64,000 nucleotides of DNA, taken from positions 358,818-422,817 of the forward strand of contig NZ_MOBM01000006.1 of NCBI RefSeq assembly GCF_003732275.1, given 5' to 3'. This document shows positions 15,733-24,698 of the stretch, in pieces. Both the position numbers and the translations under genes were made by a program. Source of the DNA: Pseudomonas frederiksbergensis. GTDB lineage: Bacteria > Pseudomonadota > Gammaproteobacteria > Pseudomonadales > Pseudomonadaceae. How positions within the stretch are numbered: the first letter of the stretch is position 1; every line of letters starts with the position of its first letter. The notes beneath the pieces were generated by a model. The model searched no databases and was not told where the DNA came from. It saw only the letters and a list, made by a program, of their open reading frames with translations.

Positions 15733-15915
15733 ATGAGCGCATCCCTACGTAGTGTTGACGGGCAGGACGAAGCCACCATTTTGCGTGAGATCCAGAGTGC
15801 CTTGCGCGATCTGCGCTTTGGTGCGGTGGAAATCACCGTCCATAACGCCCAGGTGGTTCAGATCGAACGCAAAGAGAAATTCCGTTTGCAGAACCCGGGC
15901 AACAAACCGAGCTGA
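15733..15915 (+). CDS. oscA: YezD-family small protein OscA
   Basis: A 60-residue protein of the YezD (DUF2292) family, with an N-terminal helix (EATILREIQSALRDL) and a beta segment (AVEITVHNAQVVQIERKEKFR). In Pseudomonas corrugata the homologous small gene oscA lies upstream of sbp and is needed for organosulfur use and tolerance of oxidative stress or chromate during sulfur limitation. Here it has the same position, 153 bp before sbp. A good ribosome site (AAAGGAG) precedes ATG 15733. Its molecular activity is unknown. Confidence 0.88.
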   Translation: MSASLRSVDGQDEATILREIQSALRDLRFGAVEITVHNAQVVQIERKEKFRLQNPGNKPS

Positions 15916-15930
15916 AGCGAAAGATTGAAA

Positions 15931-16004
15931 GATCAAAAGATCGCAGCCTTCGGCAGCTCCTACGGGAGGCTGATGTAGGGCTTTCGAAGGCTGTGATCTT
16001 TGAA
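15931..16004. repeat. REP-type pair, family C (one arm degenerate)
   Basis: A reverse arm (GATCGCAGCCTTCGGCAGCT) is followed by a degenerate forward arm (TTTCGAAGGCTGTGATCTTT). It lies between oscA and sbp. Confidence 0.65.
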
Positions 16005-16067
16005 CAGGCAACCCGTTCCAGACCATAAGAAAAAGCCAACACACCAAGAATTCCAGGAGCTTTCACC

Positions 16068-17081
16068 ATGTCGTCGATTCGTCATTTTGCTTTGGCCGCC
16101 CTGGCCAGTGCCCTTTTTGCTGGTTCCGCGGTTGCCAAGGATTACGAGCTGCTCAACGTGTCGTACGACCCGACCCGTGAGCTGTACCAGGAGTACAACG
16201 CCGAGTTCATCAACTTCTGGAAAAAGGACCACGCTGGCGACAACGTGAAAATCCAGCAGTCCCACGGTGGTTCGGGCAAGCAGGGGCGGGCAGTGATCGA
16301 CGGTCTGCGGGCCGATGTGGTGACCCTGGCCCTGGCCGGTGACATCGATGAAGTCGCCAAGCTCGGCAAGAGCCTGCCGGTCGACTGGCAGAAGCGTCTG
16401 CCGGAAGCGAGCACGCCTTACACCTCGACCATCGTGTTCCTGGTGCGCAAAGGCAACCCGAAAGGCATCAAGGACTGGGGCGACCTGACCAAGAGCGGCG
16501 TGGAAGTCATCACCCCGAACCCGAAAACCTCCGGCGGCGCACGCTGGAACTTCCTCGCGGCCTGGGCCTATGGCCTGAAAGCCAGTGGCGGTAACGAAGC
16601 CAAGGCCAAAGAGTACGTGCAGACGCTGTTCAAACATGTGCCTGTGCTGGACACCGGTGCTCGCGGGTCGACCATCACCTTCGTCAACAACGGTCAGGGC
16701 GACGTGTTGCTGGCCTGGGAAAACGAAGCCTTCCTGGCGTTGAAAGAAGACGGCGGCGCCGACAAATTCGACATCGTCGTGCCTTCGCTGTCGATCCTTG
16801 CCGAGCCACCGGTGGCCGTGGTCGACAAGAATGCCGAGAAAAAGGGCAACACCGACATCGCCGAGGCGTACCTCAAACACCTGTACAGCCCGGCCGGCCA
16901 GGAAATCGCGGCGAAAAACTTCTATCGTCCACGTGACAAGGACGTGGCCGCCAAGTACGCCAAACAGTTCCCGACACTGGAACTGGTGACCATCGACAAG
17001 GACTTCGGTGGCTGGAAAACCGCGCAACCGAAATTCTTCAATGACGGTGGCGTGTTCGACCAGATTTATCAGGCGCAGTAA
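16068..17081 (+). CDS. sbp: Sulfate ABC transporter substrate-binding protein
   Basis: A 337-residue periplasmic binding protein with a signal peptide of about 24 residues (ending AVAKD). The mature part begins with the family sequence [19 protein letters not shown] and contains the ligand-loop sequences QSHGGSGKQ and [21 protein letters not shown]. It captures sulfate, and probably thiosulfate, for CysTWA. The start ATG 16068 has CAGGAG upstream. A 240-bp gap with a REP pair separates it from cysT, so sbp expression may exceed that of the permease genes. Confidence 0.96.
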   Translation: MSSIRHFALAALASALFAGSAVAKDYELLNVSYDPTRELYQEYNAEFINFWKKDHAGDNVKIQQSHGGSGKQGRAVIDGLRADVVTLALAGDIDEVAKLGKSLPVDWQKRLPEASTPYTSTIVFLVRKGNPKGIKDWGDLTKSGVEVITPNPKTSGGARWNFLAAWAYGLKASGGNEAKAKEYVQTLFKHVPVLDTGARGSTITFVNNGQGDVLLAWENEAFLALKEDGGADKFDIVVPSLSILAEPPVAVVDKNAEKKGNTDIAEAYLKHLYSPAGQEIAAKNFYRPRDKDVAAKYAKQFPTLELVTIDKDFGGWKTAQPKFFNDGGVFDQIYQAQ

Positions 17082-17134
17082 CCTGAAAAGGATCAGTCAA
17101 TGGACCTGATTCCAGTCAATTAAGGTGCTGAACC

Positions 17135-17224
17135 TGTGGGAGCGAGCCTGCTCGCGATGACGGCGGTACATTCAGCATCAATGTTGGCTGACCCGCCGCT
17201 ATCGCGAGCAGGCTCGCTCCCACA
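17135..17224. repeat. REP-type inverted pair, family A
   Basis: Forward then reverse arms between sbp and cysT. Stem-loops here could protect the upstream sbp mRNA from 3' decay. Confidence 0.85.
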
Positions 17225-17321
17225 GGGGCTGTGGTGTCCAAATCCTTAACTGGCTGGCATTAGCCCCAACAGGCCCCGATTTCACCGTCGGGGCTTAGCG
17301 CATTTTCAACCAAGGACTTTT

Positions 17322-18140
17322 ATGTCGCGTCGTATCTCCCCCGTCATACCCGGCTTCGGGCTGACGCTGGGCTACACCTTGGTGTACCTCAGCCTGATTG
17401 TGCTCATTCCACTGGCGGCGATGTTCGTGCATGCCGCTCAACTTACCTGGGACCAGTTCTGGGCGATCATCTCGGCGCCACGGGTGCTGGCAGCGCTGAA
17501 GCTGAGTTTCGGCACCGCGCTCTATGCCGCAATCATCAACGGCATCATTGGCACGCTGCTGGCCTGGGTGCTGGTGCGCTACACGTTCCCGGGGCGCAAA
17601 GTCATCGACGCGATGATCGACCTGCCCTTTGCTTTGCCCACTGCGGTGGCCGGTATCGCGCTGACCGCGCTGTACACCCCCACCGGCCTGGTGGGTCAGT
17701 TCGCTGCGGACCTGGGTTTCAAGATCGCCTACACCCCCCTCGGCATCACCCTGGCGCTGACTTTTGTGACACTTCCATTCGTAGTACGTACGGTACAGCC
17801 TGTACTGGCCGATATACCCCGTGAAGTGGAAGAGGCGGCGGCTTGCCTCGGGGCGAAACCGTTACAGGTTTTTCGCCATATTCTGGTGCCCGCGCTGCTG
17901 CCAGCCTGGTTGACCGGTTTCGCTTTGGCCTTTGCCCGCGGGGTCGGCGAGTACGGTTCGGTGATTTTCATCGCCGGCAACATGCCGATGAAAACCGAGA
18001 TTTTGCCGCTGCTGATCATGGTCAAACTCGACCAGTACGATTACACCGGCGCCACCTCCATTGGTGTACTGATGTTGGTGGTTTCCTTTGTCCTGTTGCT
18101 GCTGATCAACTTGCTGCAGCGGCGCATCGAAACCCCATAA
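17322..18140 (+). CDS. cysT: Sulfate/thiosulfate ABC transporter permease CysT
   Basis: A 272-residue inner-membrane permease with about six hydrophobic segments. It carries the ABC permease coupling motif in EAAACLGAKPLQVFRHILVPALLPAWLTG (EAA loop, residues about 170-200) and ends LLLINLLQRR. It forms the channel heterodimer with CysW, energised by CysA and fed by Sbp. cysW starts 12 bp after the stop. Confidence 0.96.
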   Translation: MSRRISPVIPGFGLTLGYTLVYLSLIVLIPLAAMFVHAAQLTWDQFWAIISAPRVLAALKLSFGTALYAAIINGIIGTLLAWVLVRYTFPGRKVIDAMIDLPFALPTAVAGIALTALYTPTGLVGQFAADLGFKIAYTPLGITLALTFVTLPFVVRTVQPVLADIPREVEEAAACLGAKPLQVFRHILVPALLPAWLTGFALAFARGVGEYGSVIFIAGNMPMKTEILPLLIMVKLDQYDYTGATSIGVLMLVVSFVLLLLINLLQRRIETP

Positions 18141-18152
18141 GGAGGCGCGAAC

Positions 18153-19022
18153 ATGTCCCAATCGTCTATTGCAGCTGCCTCCTCTAACGCCGCCCGCCGT
18201 GGCAGTGCCACGTCGCGGCGAATCCTCATCGGCCTCGGCTGGTTGGTATTTGCGCTGTTTCTGTTATTGCCGTTGTTCATCGTGGTGTCCCAGGGCCTGA
18301 AGCTGGGCCTGGGTGCGTTCTTCACCGCGATCTTCGAGCCAGACGCCTTGTCGGCGTTGAAACTCACCGTGATCGCGGTGCTGATTTCGGTGCCGTTGAA
18401 CCTGGTGTTCGGTGTCAGCGCGGCATGGTGCGTGAGTAAATACTCATTCCGCGGCAAGAGCATGCTGGTGACCCTGATCGACCTGCCGTTCTCGGTGTCG
18501 CCGGTGATCGCCGGCCTGGTTTACGTGTTGATGTTCGGCGCCCAGGGGCTGTTCGGCCCGTGGTTGCAGGATCACGACATCCAGATCGTCTTCGCCTTGC
18601 CGGGCATCGTGTTGGCGACGATTTTCGTCACCGTGCCGTTCGTGGCCCGTGAGTTGATCCCGCTGATGCAGGAACAAGGCACCCAGGAAGAAGAGGCTGC
18701 GCGTCTGCTCGGCGCCAATGGCTGGCAGATGTTCTGGCACGTCACCGTTCCCAATATCAAATGGGGCCTGATCTATGGCGTGGTGCTGTGTACGGCCCGG
18801 GCCATGGGTGAATTCGGTGCGGTGTCGGTGGTTTCCGGGCACATTCGCGGGGTGACCAACACCCTGCCGCTGCACGTCGAGATCCTCTACAACGAATACA
18901 ACCACGTGGCCGCGTTCGCCGTGGCGAGCCTGTTGCTGATCCTGGCGCTCTTCATCCTGCTGCTCAAGCAGTGGAGCGAAAACCGTATTAACCGCCTGCG
19001 CGCCAGCGCCGCGGAGGAATAA
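18153..19022 (+). CDS. cysW: Sulfate/thiosulfate ABC transporter permease CysW
   Basis: A 289-residue permease partner of CysT. The EAA loop is visible as [27 protein letters not shown], followed by [19 protein letters not shown], which is typical of CysW. A ribosome site AAGGAGG precedes ATG 18153. The extra 25 hydrophilic residues at the N-terminus (rich in Ser and Ala) lie before the first membrane segment. cysA follows after 3 bp, so the genes are co-transcribed. Confidence 0.96.
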   Translation: MSQSSIAAASSNAARRGSATSRRILIGLGWLVFALFLLLPLFIVVSQGLKLGLGAFFTAIFEPDALSALKLTVIAVLISVPLNLVFGVSAAWCVSKYSFRGKSMLVTLIDLPFSVSPVIAGLVYVLMFGAQGLFGPWLQDHDIQIVFALPGIVLATIFVTVPFVARELIPLMQEQGTQEEEAARLLGANGWQMFWHVTVPNIKWGLIYGVVLCTARAMGEFGAVSVVSGHIRGVTNTLPLHVEILYNEYNHVAAFAVASLLLILALFILLLKQWSENRINRLRASAAEE

Positions 19023-19025
19023 GTC

Positions 19026-20015
19026 ATGTCGATCGAAGTGCGTAACGTCAGCAAGAACTTCCACGCGTTCAAGGCGCTGGACAACATCAGCCTGGACATT
19101 CAAAGCGGCGAGCTGGTGGCGCTGCTGGGGCCGTCCGGCTGCGGCAAGACCACGTTGCTGCGAATCATCGCCGGCCTGGAAACTCCGGATCAGGGCAACA
19201 TCGTGTTTCATGGTGAAGACGTTTCCGGCCACGACGTGCGTGATCGCAATGTCGGCTTCGTGTTCCAGCACTACGCTCTGTTCCGGCACATGACGGTGTT
19301 CGACAACGTCGCATTCGGCCTGCGCATGAAGCCGAAAAACCAGCGTCCGAATGAAAGCCAGATCGCGGTGAAAGTTCACGAACTGCTGAACATGGTGCAG
19401 CTGGACTGGTTGGCCGATCGCTACCCGGAACAACTCTCCGGCGGCCAGCGTCAGCGCATCGCGTTGGCCCGTGCCTTGGCGGTGGAGCCGAAAGTTTTGC
19501 TGCTCGACGAGCCCTTCGGCGCCCTCGACGCCAAGGTCCGTAAAGAGCTGCGTCGCTGGCTCGCGCGGCTGCACGAAGACATCAACCTGACCTCGGTGTT
19601 CGTGACCCACGACCAGGAAGAGGCAATGGAAGTCGCCGACCGTATCGTGGTGATGAACAAGGGTGTGATCGAGCAGATCGGCTCACCGGGCGACGTCTAC
19701 GAAAATCCGGCCAGCGATTTCGTCTATCACTTCCTCGGCGATTCGAACCGGCTGCATTTGGGCGAAGACCGGCACGTGCTGTTCCGTCCACACGAAGTGT
19801 CGCTGTCGCGGCATGAACTGGAAGACCACCACGCGGCCGAAGTGCGGGATATTCGTCCGCTGGGCGCCACCACGCGAGTGACGCTGAAAGTTGAAGGCCA
19901 GAGCGAGTTGATCGAAGCGGAAGTGGTGAAGGATCACGACAGCCTGGTTGGATTGGCGAAGGGTGAGACGTTGTTCTTCAAGCCCAAGGTCTGGCAGAAA
20001 GTCGCCAACCTTTAA
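19026..20015 (+). CDS. cysA: Sulfate/thiosulfate ABC transporter ATPase CysA
   Basis: A 329-residue ABC ATPase with Walker [10 protein letters not shown] (35-43), signature LSGGQRQR (from 137), Walker [13 protein letters not shown] and switch [10 protein letters not shown]-terminal TOBE-like regulatory region (residues about 240-329) matches CysA. It powers CysTW. It is the last gene of the operon, and a REP pair follows the stop. Confidence 0.97.
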   Translation: MSIEVRNVSKNFHAFKALDNISLDIQSGELVALLGPSGCGKTTLLRIIAGLETPDQGNIVFHGEDVSGHDVRDRNVGFVFQHYALFRHMTVFDNVAFGLRMKPKNQRPNESQIAVKVHELLNMVQLDWLADRYPEQLSGGQRQRIALARALAVEPKVLLLDEPFGALDAKVRKELRRWLARLHEDINLTSVFVTHDQEEAMEVADRIVVMNKGVIEQIGSPGDVYENPASDFVYHFLGDSNRLHLGEDRHVLFRPHEVSLSRHELEDHHAAEVRDIRPLGATTRVTLKVEGQSELIEAEVVKDHDSLVGLAKGETLFFKPKVWQKVANL

Positions 20016-20026
20016 AATCAAAAGCT

Positions 20027-20101
20027 TCGCGAGCAGGCTCGCTCCCACAGTGATTTGTGTCGTTCACAAATCCCCTGTGGGAGCGAGCCTGCTCGCGATG
20101 G
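20027..20101. repeat. REP-type inverted pair, family A
   Basis: Reverse then forward arms, lying between the convergent cysA and DUF962 genes. Confidence 0.85.
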
Positions 20102-20105
20102 CGTC

Positions 20106-20624
20106 TTATGTTGCAGCGTTTTTCTGACGCAAACGCACACCCCCCACCCGCGCCTCGATCTGCTCTTTCAGCTCATGCCGCATCCCCAGCAAAAACGCCA
20201 ACTCAACCACCACAAACAACGGCCCGACAATCAACCCCGTCACGTCATCGACAAACGCCGGTTTGCGTCCCTCGTAATGATGGCCGACAAACTGAATCGC
20301 CCATCCCACCACAAACATCCCGATGCCGCTCGCCAGCCAGACCAGCGTACTTTGCTGCGCGAGAACCTGACCCGCCCAAATGCACAGACCGAGCAACACG
20401 GTCATCAACACCCCAAGACGCACCTCCAGGCGCAGGTAAAACCACGCCGATGCCATCGCGACCAGCATCGCCGGCGAAATCCAGCCTGCGCCCCATTGCG
20501 GCCGTGACAGCAACACCGCGACCGCCACTACAATCAGCGGGATACCGATAAAGTGGCTGGCAATATTGCGCGGGTCACGGTGGTAGGCGGCGTATTGACT
20601 GAGATGGTCAACGAGGCTTTTCAT
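20106..20624 (-). CDS. DUF962 / Mpo1-like membrane protein
   Basis: A 172-residue protein with four hydrophobic segments. It begins MKSLVDHLSQYAAYHRDPRN and contains the family signatures HFIGIPL and (later) FVGHHYEGRKPA. Related yeast Mpo1 is an Fe(II) dioxygenase acting on 2-hydroxy fatty acids, and the conserved His residues (H-R-D-P-R-N, H-F-I-G, G-H-H) fit that chemistry. ATG 20624 is chosen for the strong AGGAGG six bases upstream, although the frame is open for 31 more codons. The bacterial substrate is unknown. Confidence 0.88.
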   Translation of the reverse strand: MKSLVDHLSQYAAYHRDPRNIASHFIGIPLIVVAVAVLLSRPQWGAGWISPAMLVAMASAWFYLRLEVRLGVLMTVLLGLCIWAGQVLAQQSTLVWLASGIGMFVVGWAIQFVGHHYEGRKPAFVDDVTGLIVGPLFVVVELAFLLGMRHELKEQIEARVGGVRLRQKNAAT

Positions 20625-20709
20625 TGTTATTCCTCCTGTAGGGTGATGGATGATGCCCCGGGCTTCATCTCTCGCTCTGTCAGCCAGGCGACAATCTCCA
20701 GGAGTTTTC

Positions 20710-21396
20710 ATGGACATGCAGGTTTGGCGTTCGCGCCTGGATACGGGGCAGTGGTTCAGTCATTTACCTGTTCCTTTACAGGATAGTCTGCTGTCTGCGG
20801 CCCGGGTTCGGCGCCTGCCGTCGGGGCAACTGCTATTCAAACGCGGTGATCCGCCGTGCGGGCTGTATGCAGTGCTCGAAGGTTCGGTGCGCATCGGCGC
20901 GGTGAGCGAGCAGGGCAAGGAGGCGCTGCTGAGCCTGGTGGAAACGCCGCACTGGTTCGGCGAAATCTGCCTGTTCGATGGCCAGCCGCGAACCCACGAT
21001 GCCTACGCCGTTGGCCAGTGCATGCTGTTGCACATCCCGCAGGCGACGCTGCTGAAGTTACTCGATCAACAACCGGAGTACTGGCGGCAGCTGGCATTGC
21101 TGATGAGCCACAAACTGCGCCTGACCTTCATCAACCTTGAACAACTGAGCCTGATGCCTGCCCCGGCACGCTTGGCCCATCGCTTGCTGATGATCGCCGA
21201 GGGTTATGGTGAAATCGACCCGCCGCGCCGTATTCTGCAACTGCCTCAGGAGCAACTGGCGTCGATGCTGTCGCTGTCGCGCCAGACCACCAACCAGCTC
21301 CTCAAGGATTTGCAGGGGCAAGGAATTCTGAATCTCAAGTATGGCGAGATCGAAATTCTGGATGCCGAGCGGTTGCGAGCGTTGGCGGTGATTTGA
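20710..21396 (+). CDS. Crp/Fnr-family transcriptional regulator
   Basis: A 228-residue protein with an N-terminal cyclic-nucleotide-binding-like beta-barrel (LPSGQLLFKRGDPPCGLYAVLEG) and a C-terminal winged helix-turn-helix (LPQEQLASMLSLSRQTTNQLLKDLQ). There is no Fnr-type cysteine cluster in the N-terminus, so it does not look like an oxygen sensor. Whether it binds a nucleotide cannot be judged. ATG 20710 follows AGGAG. It is divergent from the DUF962 gene with an 85-bp gap, so it may regulate that gene. Confidence 0.9.
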   Translation: MDMQVWRSRLDTGQWFSHLPVPLQDSLLSAARVRRLPSGQLLFKRGDPPCGLYAVLEGSVRIGAVSEQGKEALLSLVETPHWFGEICLFDGQPRTHDAYAVGQCMLLHIPQATLLKLLDQQPEYWRQLALLMSHKLRLTFINLEQLSLMPAPARLAHRLLMIAEGYGEIDPPRRILQLPQEQLASMLSLSRQTTNQLLKDLQGQGILNLKYGEIEILDAERLRALAVI

Positions 21397-21427
21397 AAAA
21401 AGATCGTCCGAACACGACGGCGCACAC

Positions 21428-21459
21428 CTGCAGGAGCTGCCGAAGGCTGCGATCTTTTA
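21428..21459. repeat. Single REP-type arm, family C
   Basis: One forward arm (AGGAGCTGCCGAAGGCTGCG) without a clear partner, between the Crp-like gene and the truncated response regulator gene. Confidence 0.65.
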
Positions 21460-21530
21460 AACCGCGACGGTATTGGTGGGCTTTATCCGCGAACGCGCCT
21501 AGCCTGTGACGACGACAATCGAGGTGTGCC

Positions 21531-21896
21531 ATGCGTGTGTTGCTAGTGGAAGACGAACCCGAGACCGCCAGTCTCTTGGCCAAAGGCCTGAGCGAAGCGA
21601 GTTACGCGGTGGATGTGGCGCTCAATGGCATGGACGGTCGGCGCTTTATCGAATCCGGCGAATACGAACTGATCATCCTCGACGTGATGCTGCCGGGGCT
21701 CAACGGCTGGCAGTTGCTGCAGCAGATCCGCAAGCTTGGCGACACGCCGGTGCTGCTCCTCACCACCAAGGACGGCATTGAAGATCGCCTGCGCGGGCTG
21801 GAATTGCATGAGGATGATTACCTGCTCAAGCCGTTTGCCGTCAGTGAACTGGTGAAGCGGGTGCGCAAGCTGTTGCGGCGGGATCGGGGGCGCTGA
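21531..21896 (+). CDS. Truncated OmpR-type response regulator (receiver only)
   Basis: A 121-residue protein. It is a complete receiver domain with acidic pair E7-D8, phosphoacceptor D51 (LIILDVMLPG), T78 and K100. It ends just after the linker (VKRVRKLLRRDRGR). The sequence is close to heavy-metal-type OmpR regulators (CzcR/IrlR style), which continue with a winged-helix DNA-binding domain of about 100 residues. Here the stop comes at the domain boundary and a REP pair follows. It is either a decayed regulator or a now free-standing receiver. No histidine kinase gene is adjacent. Confidence 0.85.
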   Translation: MRVLLVEDEPETASLLAKGLSEASYAVDVALNGMDGRRFIESGEYELIILDVMLPGLNGWQLLQQIRKLGDTPVLLLTTKDGIEDRLRGLELHEDDYLLKPFAVSELVKRVRKLLRRDRGR

Positions 21897-21922
21897 AGGT
21901 TTGCGGCGTATGGACTACCGCC

Positions 21923-22013
21923 TTCGCGAGCAAGCCCGCTCCCACAGTGGACCTGTGTGAATCACAATGTTGTGAACAACCGAAAACCCTGTGGGAGCAG
22001 GCTTGCTCGCGAA
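21923..22013. repeat. REP-type inverted pair, family A
   Basis: Reverse then forward arms with several changes from the consensus (CAAGCCCGC, CAGGCTTGC), right after the truncated response regulator gene. Confidence 0.8.
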
Positions 22014-22047
22014 GAGGCCGGAACAAACAAAACACCTTCCGGATCTG

Positions 22048-23052
22048 TCACCGCAACCCATCCCGAAACTGCCCCGGCGTCATTCCGGTCCAGCGTTTGA
22101 ACGCACGACTGAAGCTGCTGGTGTCGGCGAACCCCAGCAGATAACTGATCTCACCCAATGAGCACAGCGGGTCGCGCAGGTGCAGTAGCGCCAGGTTTTC
22201 CCGGCTTTCGTTGAGCAGCGTATCGAACCGACAACCTTCGTCCGCCAAGTGCCGTTGCAGGCTGCGTAGACTCAAGTGCAGTGCCTGGGCGATGCAATCC
22301 GCCGACGGCTCGCCTTCGGGTAATTGCTCTTCAATGGCGTCGCGAACCTTGCGCTCCCAGGTCAGCGGTTTGAGTTGCGCCAAGGTGCGTTTGAGCACGG
22401 TTTCGTTGTGCTCGGCCAGTTCCGGGTTGGCGTCGTCCAGGTGACTCTCGAAGTCCAGCAGAGCGAACTCCAGTCGGTCTTCATCGGCGTTGAAATACAC
22501 CGGTGAGCGGAACACTTTGTGCCATTGATGCGGGTCGGCAGGTTCCGGACGGCGCAGGTAAACCGCCAGCGGGGCGTAGTCACGGCCCAGGCGATTGCGG
22601 CAGGTGCGCACGTAAATCGCCGCGAAGGCATCGATGGCCTCGAAGGCTGGCGCGGGGTTGCCTTGGGGGATTTTCAGTCGGAAGCGGTAGCGATCCTCGG
22701 CGCGGATCAACTCCAGATCCAGTGCGTTGCTGACCACTTGGTGATAACGCACGATACGCTCGAAGACTTCCCGCAGGCTGCCGCTGGCCACCAACGCATA
22801 ACCCAGCGCATGAAACGTGGTAGGGCTGACGAAACGCGACACTCGCAAGCCAATCGCCGGGTCGCCGCTGACCTGCACCGCGATTTGCCACAGGCGCGTG
22901 GTAGCGGACAACGGGTAACGGGCGTTCGGGTCGTCCATCAACTGCGGGTCGAGCCCCGCCTGTTGGCACAGGGCGGTGCTGTCGAGCCCCAGCGCATCGA
23001 GCTGCTTGCGCAGGGCGCGGGTCCAGCTGGCGAGGGAAGTCGGTTCTGTCAT
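22048..23052 (-). CDS. AraC-family transcriptional regulator
   Basis: A 334-residue protein with an N-terminal arabinose-binding-like domain of the OruR/ArgR-type subfamily (sequence LRVSRFVSPTTFHALGYALVAS). A C-terminal AraC helix-turn-helix pair follows (LSLRSLQRHLADEGCRF, then LGEISYLLGFADTSSFSRAFKRWTGMTPGQFR). It is divergent from the membrane desaturase/hydroxylase gene at 23153 with a 100-bp gap, a classic regulator-target arrangement. The effector is likely a fatty acid or hydrophobic compound, by inference only. Confidence 0.92.
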   Translation of the reverse strand: MTEPTSLASWTRALRKQLDALGLDSTALCQQAGLDPQLMDDPNARYPLSATTRLWQIAVQVSGDPAIGLRVSRFVSPTTFHALGYALVASGSLREVFERIVRYHQVVSNALDLELIRAEDRYRFRLKIPQGNPAPAFEAIDAFAAIYVRTCRNRLGRDYAPLAVYLRRPEPADPHQWHKVFRSPVYFNADEDRLEFALLDFESHLDDANPELAEHNETVLKRTLAQLKPLTWERKVRDAIEEQLPEGEPSADCIAQALHLSLRSLQRHLADEGCRFDTLLNESRENLALLHLRDPLCSLGEISYLLGFADTSSFSRAFKRWTGMTPGQFRDGLR

Positions 23053-23152
23053 GTTGATTGGCGCGTCCGGTCAACAGGTTGGCGTTCACGGCTACCGCTC
23101 TGTAAAGCATCACAGGGCAGGATGCGAACATCAATAACCAGAGGATGGAAGC

Positions 23153-24226
23153 ATGGACGGTACTTCTGCAAGTCCCCAGCGACTGAATGCAGCACAGCGA
23201 TCAGCGCATATTCGCGAGGTGGTATTGGCCAAAGGCGTCGAACTGCGTCAGCGTTACCCGATTCTCAACCATCAGGACGCCTTGGGCGCGGGCATTCTGG
23301 CCTTCGCGTTGGCCGGGATGATCGGTTCGGCAGCGCTGTACATCACCGGGTACATGGCCTGGTGGGTATGCCTGCTACTCAACGCGTTTTTTGCTTCGCT
23401 GACCCACGAGCTGGAGCATGACCTGATCCACAGCATGTATTTCCGCAAACAGCGCGTGCCGCACAACCTGATGATGGGCCTGGTCTGGATGGCGCGACCG
23501 AGCACCATTAATCCATGGATCCGCCGTCATTTGCACCTCAACCATCACAAGGTGTCCGGCAGCGAAGCCGACATGGAAGAGCGGGCGATCACCAACGGTG
23601 AGCCCTGGGGCATCGCGCGGTTGTTGATGGTCGGCGATAACGTGATGTCGGCGTTCATCCGCATGCTGCGGGCCAAGACCCGGGCGCACAAGTTCAGCAT
23701 CATCAAGCGTTCTTTGAAGGTTTACGCACCGCTGGCACTGGTGCATTGGGGGGCGTGGTACGTGTTTCTCGGTTTTCACGCGGCCAATGGCATTGCGCAT
23801 CTGTCGGGTGCGCCTATCGAATGGTCGGCGACTACATTGGCGGTGATGCAGGTGATCGACATCGCTGCTGTGGTGATCATCGGCCCCAACGTGTTGCGCA
23901 CGTTCTGCCTGCACTTTGTCAGCTCGAACATGCACTACTACGGTGACGTGGAGCCGGGCAATGTGATCCAGCAAACCCAGGTGTTGAACCCTTGGTGGAT
24001 GTGGCCGTTACAGGCGTTCTGCTTCAACTTTGGCAGCAGCCACGGGATCCATCATTTTGTGGTGAAAGAGCCGTTTTACATCCGTCAGATGACCGTCCCG
24101 GTGGCGCATAAGGTAATGCGTGAGATGGGCGTGCGGTTCAATGATTTCGGGACGTTCGGGCGGGCGAACCGGTTTGTGCGCAAGGAAACTCTGGCGACGC
24201 AGGAGGTGCCTGCCACTCAGGTTTGA
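23153..24226 (+). CDS. Membrane fatty acid desaturase / hydroxylase family protein
   Basis: A 357-residue integral membrane di-iron protein. The histidine boxes are visible in order: HELEHDLIH (about residues 84-92), HLHLNHH (about 124-130) and HGIHHF near 300. This matches the fatty acid desaturase / alkane hydroxylase superfamily, with several membrane segments between. The adjacent divergent AraC regulator suggests substrate-induced expression. Desaturase and hydroxylase activity cannot be told apart from sequence alone. Confidence 0.88.
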   Translation: MDGTSASPQRLNAAQRSAHIREVVLAKGVELRQRYPILNHQDALGAGILAFALAGMIGSAALYITGYMAWWVCLLLNAFFASLTHELEHDLIHSMYFRKQRVPHNLMMGLVWMARPSTINPWIRRHLHLNHHKVSGSEADMEERAITNGEPWGIARLLMVGDNVMSAFIRMLRAKTRAHKFSIIKRSLKVYAPLALVHWGAWYVFLGFHAANGIAHLSGAPIEWSATTLAVMQVIDIAAVVIIGPNVLRTFCLHFVSSNMHYYGDVEPGNVIQQTQVLNPWWMWPLQAFCFNFGSSHGIHHFVVKEPFYIRQMTVPVAHKVMREMGVRFNDFGTFGRANRFVRKETLATQEVPATQV

Positions 24227-24232
24227 TAGAGA

Positions 24233-24445
24233 GGCCCGGAAACTCAGACGCTGGTCATAAATTTGACCCAAAGGAGCGTTACGTTGTGACGCAAGCAGCG
24301 ATGGCTTGAGTGCATCGCAATGATTGGTATATGCGATTTTGACCTAATAAAGTAATTAAATATTCCTTTATTAGATAACCGTTTCAGCCAATCATCACAT
24401 CCCAGCGATGTGGTTCGCGCTAACAGATTTTGAGTTTCCGGGGCC
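24233..24445. repeat. Nested inverted-repeat element, about 213 bp
   Basis: Outer arms GGCCCGGAAACTCA (24233-24246) and TGAGTTTCCGGGGCC (24431-24445) are near-perfect inverses. Nested inside are ATGATTGG (24320-24327) with CCAATCAT (24387-24394), and TAATAAAG (24345-24352) with CTTTATTA (24366-24373). The inside is AT-rich and non-coding. A strong terminator overlaps the right arm. It may be a structured RNA or a small non-autonomous mobile element remnant. Confidence 0.5.
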
Positions 24446-24477
24446 GTCTCCTTGGCAGGGTGCGGCCCCTTTTTTAT
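24438..24477 (+). terminator. Intrinsic terminator GGGGCCG/CGGCCCC
   Basis: The stem GGGGCCG and CGGCCCC with a loop of about 14 nt is followed by TTTTTT. It is 210 bp after the desaturase stop, so it may end an untranslated RNA from the region 24240-24440 as well as the mRNA. Confidence 0.85.
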
Positions 24478-24498
24478 TGCTCGAGTAATCACAAACCC

Positions 24499-24582
24499 TG
24501 TGGGAGCAAGCCTGCTCGCGATGGCGTCATCACATCCAACGGTGACTGATCTACCGCTATCGCGAGCAGGCTCGCTCCCACA
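24499..24582. repeat. REP-type inverted pair, family A
   Basis: Forward then reverse arms, directly after the terminator. Confidence 0.85.
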
Positions 24583-24625
24583 GGTGATCGGCTTTATATT
24601 CTTTATAGATCTTAATAAATAGCTT

Positions 24626-24647
24626 CTTATTCCTTAACGAATATAAC
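24626..24647. promoter_or_regulatory. TATTC/GAATA dyad upstream of the hydrolase gene
   Basis: TTATTC-N6-GAATATAA lies in an AT-rich segment 52-73 bp before ATG 24699. A similar TTATTC-GG-GAATAA dyad occurs before the metQ remnant (26425-26438). A CysB-type or other sulfur-regulator site is a possibility only. Confidence 0.3.
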
Positions 24648-24698
24648 TCTCCTCCCTATACTCGGTCACGAACAGACACGCAGCAGGAGAGCTCCCCC

